Assembly (NCBI RefSeq): GCF_024699075.1
Contig: NZ_JAILQF010000042.1
Coordinates: 1 to 6,815, forward strand
DNA length: 6,815 bases
DNA from: Butyrivibrio sp.
GTDB taxonomy: Bacteria > Bacillota_A > Clostridia > Lachnospirales > Lachnospiraceae
Direction: 5' to 3'
Position numbers and translations under genes: made by a program. This document shows, one piece after another, positions 1 to 5,606 of the stretch. The notes under the pieces are model-generated. The model had not been told where the DNA came from and did no database searches. It saw only the letters and a list, made by a program, of their open reading frames with translations. How positions within the stretch are numbered: the first letter of the stretch is position 1; the number at the start of each line of letters is the position of its first letter.

Positions 1-180
1 ACAGATGTTGGTTCATTTAATCTTGTGATTTTTTATGACAATGGATCTACAAGAAAAATCACAGGTTCGCTCATAGGTAATGTTTTTTCACGTATAAATG
101 GTGAGGAATCTGATATTGATCTAAACAAGGTGATTCGTCGCAGCATTCCGATTCGCAAAATGTGGGTTTTCCATGGATGA
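1..180 (+). CDS. C-terminal end of an unrecognised protein (5' truncated)
   Basis: Frame 1 is open from the first base to a TGA at 178-180, giving 59 residues with no start codon in the window, so this is the tail of a longer gene. The peptide runs from TDVGSFNLVIFYDNG to a basic, hydrophobic end with RRSIPIRKMWVFHG. The composition is protein-like: alternating hydrophobic residues suggest beta strands, followed by a charged segment (NGEESDID) and a terminal amphipathic stretch. I do not recognise the family and assign no function. A hairpin begins 8 bases after the stop. The next plus-strand gene starts 261 bases later behind its own possible promoter, so the two are probably not co-translated. 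A chance open frame of 59 codons in AT-rich DNA is possible but less likely. Confidence 0.55.
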   Translation, partial: TDVGSFNLVIFYDNGSTRKITGSLIGNVFSRINGEESDIDLNKVIRRSIPIRKMWVFHG

Positions 181-187
181 ATAGGTA

Positions 188-218
188 TAAATTCTTGAAC
201 ATAAAGTTCAAGAATTTA
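188..218 (+). repeat. Perfect 13-bp inverted repeat, 5-base loop
   Basis: TAAATTCTTGAAC (188-200) and GTTCAAGAATTTA (206-218) are exact reverse complements around the loop ATAAA. The stem begins 8 bases after the stop of the upstream gene. It is AT-rich and is not followed by a T run, so it is a poor intrinsic terminator. As DNA it is a dyad of the 9-mer TTCTTGAAC and could be a protein-binding site. The 9-mer occurs a third time, inverted, at 318-326. Confidence 0.85.
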
Positions 219-262
219 GTAATAGAGCCATTTGAGTTCACCTTCGGTGAAGGCTCTATTAC
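219..262 (+). repeat. Nested hairpin: 11-bp outer stem and 6-bp inner stem
   Basis: GTAATAGAGCC (219-229) pairs perfectly with GGCTCTATTAC (252-262). Inside it, TTCACC (237-242) pairs with GGTGAA (246-251) around the triloop TTC. The inner 3' strand runs straight into the outer 3' strand, so the two helices could stack, leaving a 7-base bulge (230-236) on the 5' side only. The hairpin abuts the 188-218 hairpin with no spacer. No T tract follows on either strand, so simple termination is not well supported. Confidence 0.8.
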
Positions 263-282
263 CAACCGATTCACTGAATCAC

Positions 283-307
283 GAAACACGCAGTAAATGC
301 GCGTTTC
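283..307 (+). repeat. GC-richer hairpin, 10-bp stem with one mismatch
   Basis: GAAACACGCA (283-292) pairs with TGCGCGTTTC (298-307) around GTAAA, with a single A-C mismatch at 288/302. The bases after it (TGTTATTTATG) are only moderately T-rich. A weak rightward terminator is possible, but a structural arm of the larger folded region is equally likely. A small 5-bp stem, GATTC/GAATC, lies just before it at 268-280. Confidence 0.6.
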
Positions 308-341
308 TGTTATTTATGTTCAAGAAACCATGCATTTTCAA

Positions 342-370
342 TTGACTTATTATAGACTATTTGTTATCGT
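342..370 (+). promoter_or_regulatory. Candidate sigma-A-type promoter for the CapA-like gene
   Basis: TTGACT (342-347) matches five of six bases of the -35 consensus. With a 17-base spacer it is followed by TATCGT (365-370), a weak -10 box with four of six matches. It lies about 70 bases before the chosen start and just after the structured region. TATAAG at 378-383 is a better -10 hexamer but has no well-spaced -35. The assignment rests on sequence resemblance alone. Confidence 0.35.
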
Positions 371-429
371 CAAATTGTATAAGTGCATTTTCTGACATAA
401 AGATAACTTCGGCTGAGGATATTTTTTGT

Positions 430-434
430 GGAGG
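430..434 (+). promoter_or_regulatory. Ribosome binding site that sets the CapA-like start
   Basis: GGAGG at 430-434 lies 7 bases before the ATG at 442 and 4 bases before the ATG at 439. This favours translation from 442, possibly 439. The in-frame TTG at 361, which would add 27 residues relative to 442, has no Shine-Dalgarno sequence and overlaps the candidate -10 region. Confidence 0.8.
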
Positions 435-441
435 AAGTATG

Positions 442-1803
442 ATGATCAAAAAGGTAGTTGCAAGATTTTCTTCAATTCTTATGATCACTTCAATGGCTTT
501 TCTTTGCATGTCCTGCGCTTATAACAGCGAACTCATAGATCCTGATACTGTTTATGATAAATATAATTCTTCTGCAGCTTCCATGCTAAAAGATGATAGT
601 ACACCTTTATCATCAAAACCTTCTTATTATGGAACAGACAAGTCTTCTACGACCAATAATGCCAAAAAAGAAAGAAACATACATTTTACTTCTTCTATAA
701 ATTCTCTGACAAATAGTACAGATTTTTCCAATATTGAAAATAGACTGTATAATACCGCAAATATAATGATGGTAGGCGATATTCTTCTTCACATGCCTAT
801 AGAAGAAACCTGCCTGCAGGAAGATGGAAGCTATGACTTTTCATCTCTTTTTGCAAATACATCTGACATTATAAGTAGCGCAGATCTTGCCCTTGTAAAT
901 CAGGAGGTCATAATAGGCGGAGAAGAGCTTGGAATATCAGGCTATCCTTGTTTTAATGCTCCTTATCAGATAGCTGATGCTCTTACAGCTTCAGGATTTG
1001 ATGTTATATGTCATGCAACCAATCACGCTCTTGACAAAGGAAAGCGCGGCATCATCAATACCTTAAATTACTGGAATACTGCCCATCCTGAGATTGTCAC
1101 GCTTGGAATCTATGATAATGAAGAAGACTCTAAAGGTATCACAGTAATAAACGTCAATAATATAAATATAGCAATCCTCAACTATACCTATGGAACAAAT
1201 GGAATTCCGATACCCAAAAGCATGCCTTACTGCGTAGATATACTGGATGAAAAATCTGTAACGAATGACCTTGATCTTGCCGAAGAGATAGCGGATTTTA
1301 CCATAGTATGTCCTCACTGGGGTACAGAATATGTACTTGAGCATACTTCTACTCAGGAATACTGGAGTAAACTCTTCATGGAACACGGCGCTGATCTTGT
1401 AATAGGAACTCATCCACATGTTATCGAAGACATAGAATATTATCATGAAGACGGACATGATATGCTTTGCTACTATTCTATCGGCAATTTTGTAAGCTGG
1501 ACTTCAAGTAACGGCAAGGGTGTTCTTAACAGAGTTGTTGGTGGTATTGCAAATGTTACTATAAGAAAAGATTTAGATGGAAAAGTATACATAGAAAGCT
1601 ACGATGTCATTCCAACTGTATGTCACTTAGAACCAGTAACAAGTGGCGTATCAGTCTATCCGCTCGAGCTGTACACTAATGAACTTGCACTTGCAAACAA
1701 AATAACAAAACAGGATTCATCCTTTACCCTTGACAATTGCCATGCCCTTGTCGAAGAAGTATGGGGTGAATCCTGTGAAATGAAGCTGCCTGACATCGAA
1801 TGA
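442..1803 (+). CDS. CapA/PgsA-family metallophosphatase-like exported protein
   Basis: The 453-residue protein belongs to the CapA family (poly-gamma-glutamate capsule synthesis type, calcineurin-like fold). The conserved metal-site motifs appear in order: MVGDI with Asp113, NHALD with Asn194/His195, PHWGTE with His292, GTHPHV with His324/His326, and YSIGNF at 345-350. The N-terminus (MIKKV, then a hydrophobic run to FLCMSC) is a signal peptide. The Cys near residue 25 suggests a lipoprotein, though the box has Cys at -3, which is atypical. A Ser/Thr/Asn-rich linker of about 70 residues separates it from the catalytic domain, as expected for a surface-tethered enzyme. Known relatives act in poly-gamma-glutamate or capsule export, but no capB or capC neighbour is present and many CapA homologues have unknown substrates, so the actual reaction is not settled. 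The gene is monocistronic within the window and converges on the glycosidase operon. The start at 442 is chosen from the GGAGG; 439 is an equally in-frame alternative. Confidence 0.9.
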   Translation: MIKKVVARFSSILMITSMAFLCMSCAYNSELIDPDTVYDKYNSSAASMLKDDSTPLSSKPSYYGTDKSSTTNNAKKERNIHFTSSINSLTNSTDFSNIENRLYNTANIMMVGDILLHMPIEETCLQEDGSYDFSSLFANTSDIISSADLALVNQEVIIGGEELGISGYPCFNAPYQIADALTASGFDVICHATNHALDKGKRGIINTLNYWNTAHPEIVTLGIYDNEEDSKGITVINVNNINIAILNYTYGTNGIPIPKSMPYCVDILDEKSVTNDLDLAEEIADFTIVCPHWGTEYVLEHTSTQEYWSKLFMEHGADLVIGTHPHVIEDIEYYHEDGHDMLCYYSIGNFVSWTSSNGKGVLNRVVGGIANVTIRKDLDGKVYIESYDVIPTVCHLEPVTSGVSVYPLELYTNELALANKITKQDSSFTLDNCHALVEEVWGESCEMKLPDIE

Positions 1804-1816
1804 ATTAGTGAACTAC

Positions 1817-1835
1817 TCGGTAATTGAATTACCGA
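1817..1835. terminator. Possible bidirectional terminator stem between convergent genes
   Basis: TCGGTAATT (1817-1825) and AATTACCGA (1827-1835) are exact reverse complements, allowing an 8-bp stem with loop TGA. The stem lies 13 bases past the CapA-like stop and about 47 bases past the GH2 stop on the other strand, where a shared terminator would be expected. Neither side has a clean T tract, so efficiency as an intrinsic terminator is doubtful. Confidence 0.45.
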
Positions 1836-1882
1836 AGATTCCCGCTTTATGTCCTAAAAATCTATTACTTATCCTTTAAAAA

Positions 1883-4510
1883 TCATAATTCAATATGTGT
1901 TATATCTCCTGCAAAGCTTATATCCAGTCCTATCTTGCCGCCTGAATTCCTTCTTACATATATTACGCTTCTTCCTCTGTAAGTCATCCTAGTACATGAG
2001 CGCATATCCGTATTATCAGCAAGATCTCCGCCATCAAGTCCTAAAATCTGTGCATTGTCAGAAGATTTTACACTTATCTCTTCATCTTTAAAAATTACGT
2101 CTTTATTATCGATGTCTTTAAGGGATACAATAACCTGATATACATAGCCCATATTAGCTGAAGCCTTTTCAAAGCTCTCTTTTGTTATTGCATCAGCACT
2201 ATCATATACAGATATTTCCAGATGATCTGCGGGTTTTGATGTATACAGGGTATCTGATATCATATCGTCATTATCACTTGCCGTAGCATCATTAGTTTTA
2301 GAACCACTTGCCTTAGAATCTTTAGCATTTGAAACCTTAGCATTAAGAACTTCAGCCTTACTATCTGCGCTGCATATATCTGCAAGGTCAAATCCGTCTT
2401 TTAGTTCAAGTCTTGCTTCAATGCTTCCCTTTTCATATGTAACTTCAAACCTGAAAGAACCATCCTCTGCTCTCTTACTCTCTTTCTTTATAAGTTTATT
2501 ATTTACATATAATTTTACATCTTTAATATAGTCATCTTCAGGATCTGTAAAATAGGGTGCATAGCACTTTACTATTACTTTTTCGCCGTCTTCATAGTTC
2601 CACGAACGGGTTCTGTATAGCCACTCAGCTTTTTCCTCATCAGGTCTTTCTGTAAACATTTTTATAAAAGGCTCTGTAGTCCATAAGCTTTTTCTCTTAT
2701 AATATTCTGCCTTAGGAAGTCCTGCAGTATTTATAATTCCTGCATGCGATCCATGGATTGGCCATCCATGAGCTTCTCCAAGATAATCAATTCCAGTCCA
2801 TAAGAACTGGCCGCAGATATAGTCATTAAGTACTACAGCTTCCCACTGCTTAATACCATGTCCGTTTTCACTTCCAAGAAAAGTCTTTGATGGATACTTT
2901 TTATGAGACTCCTCATACAAGTGCTCTTTGTAGTTATAGCCTACAACATCAAGGCTATCTATAAATCCAAGCTTTGCAGAAAGCTCAGGAAACGCTGCTG
3001 CCACTGTTGCAGGTCTTGTAGTATCATTTTGTCTTACTATGTCTGACAATTCTTTGGAAAGCTCAGTGAGTCTTACCATATCAGGCTTGTCCGGATTATA
3101 GATCATCTCCTGCCTTGGCTTACCATTGTCATTATTACCTGTAAATTCCTGGAATATAGGATTAGCATATGGATCGTTAGGATAGTCTATTTCGTTACCT
3201 ATGCTCCACATGATAACACTCGGATGTCTTCTGTCCCTGTCTATCATGTTCACAAGATCCTTCTCATGCCACTGCGGGAAATCCTCAAAATATCCCTGAT
3301 GACGGGGAGGATATACGTTGTGGCCATGTGACCACTTATTCTTGGTATTCTCCCATTCATCAAAAGCTTCGTCCATAACATAGAATCCAAGGGCATCACA
3401 AAGCTCATATAGTTCAGGCATATGAGGATTATGAGAACATCTTATTGCATTGCAACCTGCCTTTTTAAGTACCTCAAGGCGCCTTTGCCATACTTCCTGT
3501 TTCATGGCGCTTCCAAGTACGCCTCCATCATCATGAACGCAGACTCCGCGAAGCTTTTCGGATATTTTATTACATGAAAATCCTTTATCCGGGTCAAAAG
3601 ATATAACTCTTATTCCTGTTTTTTGTTCATCTACAAGATAAGAATCTCCGCCTTCTATACTATAGTAAGTTGATAATTTATATAAATTTGGTATATCAGC
3701 AGACCACAGATGGGGCTTATCAACTATTCCATCAATTACTACATCCACGGTGTCTTTAGCCTTAATTTCAGATTCTGCAAAAAGTTCCATGGAGGCTTGT
3801 TCAAAGCTTAAGTCATCATCACCTTTTTCCATCAAAGACTTTGATATAATAGATGACTTCGCATCCACATTGGACAAAGCTCCTACATACTCAAGGACGC
3901 ATCTTACTCTTACCTTTTTATCCTCATCTGTCTTATTGGAGATCTTATTATTTATACTGATCCTTGCAGATATTCTGCCTGCATCTTCAAGTAAAGCTTT
4001 GGTATCAAGCCATACTCCGTATTCCAAAGGAGCAACGTTTTCATATACAGTTAAAGTAACCTTTTTGACAATCCCGCTGCCTGTAAACCATCTGGAATCC
4101 GCTATGTCTTCGTGACGCACTCTTACGCTTATGACATTGTCTTCATCACCAAATCTGGCATAATTGCTTATATCTATTGAATAAGATGCATAGCCGGAAG
4201 GACGTTTCCCCATAAAATAGGAATTGAACCATACGCTACTATTTTTATAAACACTATCAAAGGTTATCCTTATATTCTTACCTTTATATTCTTCCGGCAG
4301 CTTGAAATGGCACCTGTACCAGCCTGTGCCTCCGCGAAGATAACCTGTTCCACTTGAATAGTCCTTAGAAAAAGGGGCCTCAACAGACCAGTCATGTGGG
4401 ATCATTACATCTTCCCACATACTGTCGTCAAAGCCCTTAAACCAAGCCTCCTCAACATCACCATAGAAAAATTTCCATTTATCAGTAAGTGTGGCTTTTA
4501 TGGTATTCAT
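1883..4510 (-). CDS. Glycoside hydrolase family 2 beta-galactosidase-type enzyme
   Basis: The 875-residue protein has the full GH2 layout. An N-terminal sugar-binding jelly roll spans about 10-155 (GGTGWYR at 60-66, SRWFTGSGI at 139-147), an Ig-like domain about 160-300, and the TIM barrel about 310-615. The barrel carries IRCSHNP at 356-362 and MDEAFDEW at 379-386. The acid/base is Glu440 in WSIGNE and the predicted nucleophile is Glu548 in LGSEN. A DUF4982-like beta domain follows (about 625-710), then a Ser/Lys/Ala/Asp-rich linker (about 712-755) and a C-terminal Ig-like GH2 domain (about 768-875, with LGLDGGD). This subgroup is usually annotated as beta-galactosidase; other beta-glycosidase specificities cannot be excluded. 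There is no signal peptide, so it should be cytoplasmic. It is the last gene of the operon, 25 bases after the lacI-type gene, with AGGGGGG at 4515-4521 as ribosome binding site. Confidence 0.93.
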   Translation of the reverse strand: MNTIKATLTDKWKFFYGDVEEAWFKGFDDSMWEDVMIPHDWSVEAPFSKDYSSGTGYLRGGTGWYRCHFKLPEEYKGKNIRITFDSVYKNSSVWFNSYFMGKRPSGYASYSIDISNYARFGDEDNVISVRVRHEDIADSRWFTGSGIVKKVTLTVYENVAPLEYGVWLDTKALLEDAGRISARISINNKISNKTDEDKKVRVRCVLEYVGALSNVDAKSSIISKSLMEKGDDDLSFEQASMELFAESEIKAKDTVDVVIDGIVDKPHLWSADIPNLYKLSTYYSIEGGDSYLVDEQKTGIRVISFDPDKGFSCNKISEKLRGVCVHDDGGVLGSAMKQEVWQRRLEVLKKAGCNAIRCSHNPHMPELYELCDALGFYVMDEAFDEWENTKNKWSHGHNVYPPRHQGYFEDFPQWHEKDLVNMIDRDRRHPSVIMWSIGNEIDYPNDPYANPIFQEFTGNNDNGKPRQEMIYNPDKPDMVRLTELSKELSDIVRQNDTTRPATVAAAFPELSAKLGFIDSLDVVGYNYKEHLYEESHKKYPSKTFLGSENGHGIKQWEAVVLNDYICGQFLWTGIDYLGEAHGWPIHGSHAGIINTAGLPKAEYYKRKSLWTTEPFIKMFTERPDEEKAEWLYRTRSWNYEDGEKVIVKCYAPYFTDPEDDYIKDVKLYVNNKLIKKESKRAEDGSFRFEVTYEKGSIEARLELKDGFDLADICSADSKAEVLNAKVSNAKDSKASGSKTNDATASDNDDMISDTLYTSKPADHLEISVYDSADAITKESFEKASANMGYVYQVIVSLKDIDNKDVIFKDEEISVKSSDNAQILGLDGGDLADNTDMRSCTRMTYRGRSVIYVRRNSGGKIGLDISFAGDITHIEL
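2275..2344 (-). repeat. Degenerate short repeats coding the GH2 linker
   Basis: On the plus strand, CACTTGCCGTAGCAT (2275-2289) recurs as CACTTGCCTTAGAAT (2305-2319), 13 of 15 bases matching at 30-base spacing. TTTAGCATT (2321-2329) recurs as CTTAGCATT (2336-2344) at 15-base spacing. All spacings are multiples of three, so the reading frame is kept. The encoded peptide has NAKVS NAKDS and KASGSK/TASDND echoes, a pattern expected from replication slippage in a flexible linker. Confidence 0.6.
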
Positions 4511-4514
4511 ATTT

Positions 4515-4521
4515 CCCCCCT
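4515..4521 (-). promoter_or_regulatory. Ribosome binding site of the GH2 gene
   Basis: Read on the minus strand, AGGGGGG lies 4 bases before the ATG at 4510-4508. The run of six G is a departure from AGGAGG but is the only purine-rich site in the 25-base gap, and it confirms this start. Confidence 0.7.
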
Positions 4522-4530
4522 AAGCACCTT

Positions 4531-4550
4531 AATTATTATCGTTTATAATT
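4531..4550. promoter_or_regulatory. Imperfect CG-centred palindrome, possible LacI-type operator
   Basis: The 20 bases from AATTATTATC to GTTTATAATT form a dyad with 8 of 10 symmetric positions matching and a central CG, the symmetry typical of LacI-family operators. The site overlaps the last codons and stop of the regulator gene and ends about 20 bases before the GH2 start. AT-rich DNA makes such dyads common, and the arms lack the usual TGTAAA-like sequence, so this is only a candidate. Confidence 0.25.
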
Positions 4551-5591
4551 GCTGGATTTTCTGACCATAAGACCTGATGGCTTTATAAGAATATGCCTGT
4601 CAGCTTCATGACCGTCAGCAACATCTATAGCTGTATTGACAAGTGCCTGACCATATTTTTCATAATCATAGGCAACTGATGTAAGCCCCGGTTCTGCAAC
4701 CTCGCACAGATCAGTATTATCATAGCTGACAACTGCAATATCTTCAGGAATTCTTAGACCGTGCTTTCTTATACTTCTGATAACTCCGGCTGCTGTGCTG
4801 TCGTTGATGCATATTACAGCTTCTGGAAGAGGCTTACCTGCAAGCGAGAACCTGTCAAAAAGTTCGTTCATTGATACAGCACCTTCTTCTATTCCGTATC
4901 CGCCAAAATTATCTGTATATAAGGGACTGTTTTCAAGTCCCAGCTCACCTGTCAGCTTCAAGAACTCATTATATTTAACATAGGTTGATTCAACATCAAG
5001 CCTTCCGCCAACAAGCGCGATCTTCTTATTACCATTTGATACAAGATGCTGCACAAGCATATCCATGGCAGCAACAGCATCAATCTGTACCTGATAACAA
5101 CTTGTATTATCAAGCTTACCTGTGACTACAATCGGAACTTTACTTAAAAGGCGGTTGACCTCCTTTGCATAGGAAGGGTCTGTATTAAGATCATCGACAG
5201 CACCGCCCATCTGGATTATTGCATCTGCTCTCCATTGCACGAGCTTTCCAAGCTGTCTTATCTCCATATCGATCCTGCCAAAAGAGTTCATGAGCATTAC
5301 AGAATAACCTCTTTTGTTGGCAGCATTTTCACATGCCACGTACATGTCCGCATAATACGTGTTCCTGATATCTGCGGCGATTATTCCTATGATTCGGCTT
5401 TTAGTGTCAGATAAGCCTCTGGCAACAGCGCTCGGCTTGAAATGGTACTTTTTTATAAGCTCAAGTACCTTTTCTTTTTTCTCCTGCTTAACCTTGGCAT
5501 TGCCTGTAAGAACTCTGGAGACAGTAGCCGGTGAAACGCCAGCTTCCTTGGCAATCTCATATATAGTTATCTTCTTGTCTGCCTGCTCCAT
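4536..5591 (-). CDS. LacI/GalR-family transcriptional regulator
   Basis: The 351-residue protein has the standard LacI architecture and length. An N-terminal helix-turn-helix spans residues 8-30 (ITIYEIAKEAGVS then PATVSRVLTG, recognition helix about 20-28). A hinge helix near 53-61 (PSAVARGLS) carries the conserved Leu60 that wedges into the minor groove. The periplasmic-binding-protein-like sensor domain starts at about 66 (IIGIIAADIRNTYY). The sensor retains CINDSTAAG and the IPEDIAVVSYDNT block and ends with the family-typical KPSGLMVRKS. It is a cytoplasmic DNA-binding protein. Its position between two beta-galactosidase genes, 15 bases after one and 25 before the other, implies control of this operon by a beta-galactoside or breakdown product; the effector is not readable from sequence. 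The start is supported by AGAAGGA at 5597-5603, 5 bases upstream. Being inside the operon it would be autoregulated if it represses the upstream promoter. Confidence 0.95.
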   Translation of the reverse strand: MEQADKKITIYEIAKEAGVSPATVSRVLTGNAKVKQEKKEKVLELIKKYHFKPSAVARGLSDTKSRIIGIIAADIRNTYYADMYVACENAANKRGYSVMLMNSFGRIDMEIRQLGKLVQWRADAIIQMGGAVDDLNTDPSYAKEVNRLLSKVPIVVTGKLDNTSCYQVQIDAVAAMDMLVQHLVSNGNKKIALVGGRLDVESTYVKYNEFLKLTGELGLENSPLYTDNFGGYGIEEGAVSMNELFDRFSLAGKPLPEAVICINDSTAAGVIRSIRKHGLRIPEDIAVVSYDNTDLCEVAEPGLTSVAYDYEKYGQALVNTAIDVADGHEADRHILIKPSGLMVRKSSNYKR

Positions 5592-5596
5592 CTTTA

Positions 5597-5603
5597 TCCT
5601 TCT
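5597..5603 (-). promoter_or_regulatory. Ribosome binding site of the regulator gene
   Basis: Read on the minus strand, AGAAGGA lies 5 bases before the ATG at 5591-5589. It fits entirely inside the 15-base gap after the GH35 stop, which supports co-transcription and leaves no room for a separate promoter in the gap. Confidence 0.75.
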
Positions 5604-5606
5604 CTC

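Larger units (their letters stand above)
192..326. repeat. 14-bp inverted repeat pair enclosing the structured gap
   Basis: TTCTTGAACATAAA (192-205) and TTTATGTTCAAGAA (313-326) are perfect reverse complements and enclose the hairpins at 219-262, 268-280 and 283-307. In RNA they would close a multi-branched domain. In DNA they could be terminal inverted repeats of a roughly 135-bp non-coding element. I saw no obvious target-site duplication at the two edges. The left arm can alternatively pair with 206-218, so the two folds exclude one another. Function unknown. Confidence 0.75.

Noticed and set aside
71..289. 72-codon minus-strand open frame
   Set aside because: It overlaps the likely real coding tail at 1-180 and the hairpin region, lacks a ribosome binding site, and its sequence is explained by the inverted repeats.
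188..307. Series of strong intrinsic terminators after the first gene
   Set aside because: None of the hairpins is followed by a clear T tract on either strand, so I describe them as inverted repeats and leave termination as a weak option.
192..326. Confirmed miniature transposable element
   Set aside because: The 14-bp terminal repeats fit, but no target-site duplication is visible at the edges and copy number cannot be judged from one window.
297..395. 32-codon plus-strand open frame starting ATGCGCGTT
   Set aside because: It has no Shine-Dalgarno sequence, starts inside a hairpin loop and runs through the candidate promoter; the peptide resembles nothing I know.
361..441. N-terminal extension of the CapA-like protein from a TTG at 361
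   Set aside because: No ribosome binding site precedes 361. The added residues would sit before an excellent signal peptide, and GGAGG at 430-434 points to 439/442.
1063..1458. 131-codon minus-strand open frame
   Set aside because: It is antisense to the conserved catalytic core of the CapA-like gene, with a composition typical of a shadow frame.
3750..4115. 121-codon plus-strand open frame
   Set aside because: It is antisense to the conserved GH2 N-terminal and Ig-like domains; Ser/Leu-rich composition reflects reverse reading of the real gene.
4511..4600. Internal promoter for the GH2 gene
   Set aside because: On the minus strand TATAAA is a fair -10, but the hexamer 17 bases upstream (TTATGG) is a poor -35.
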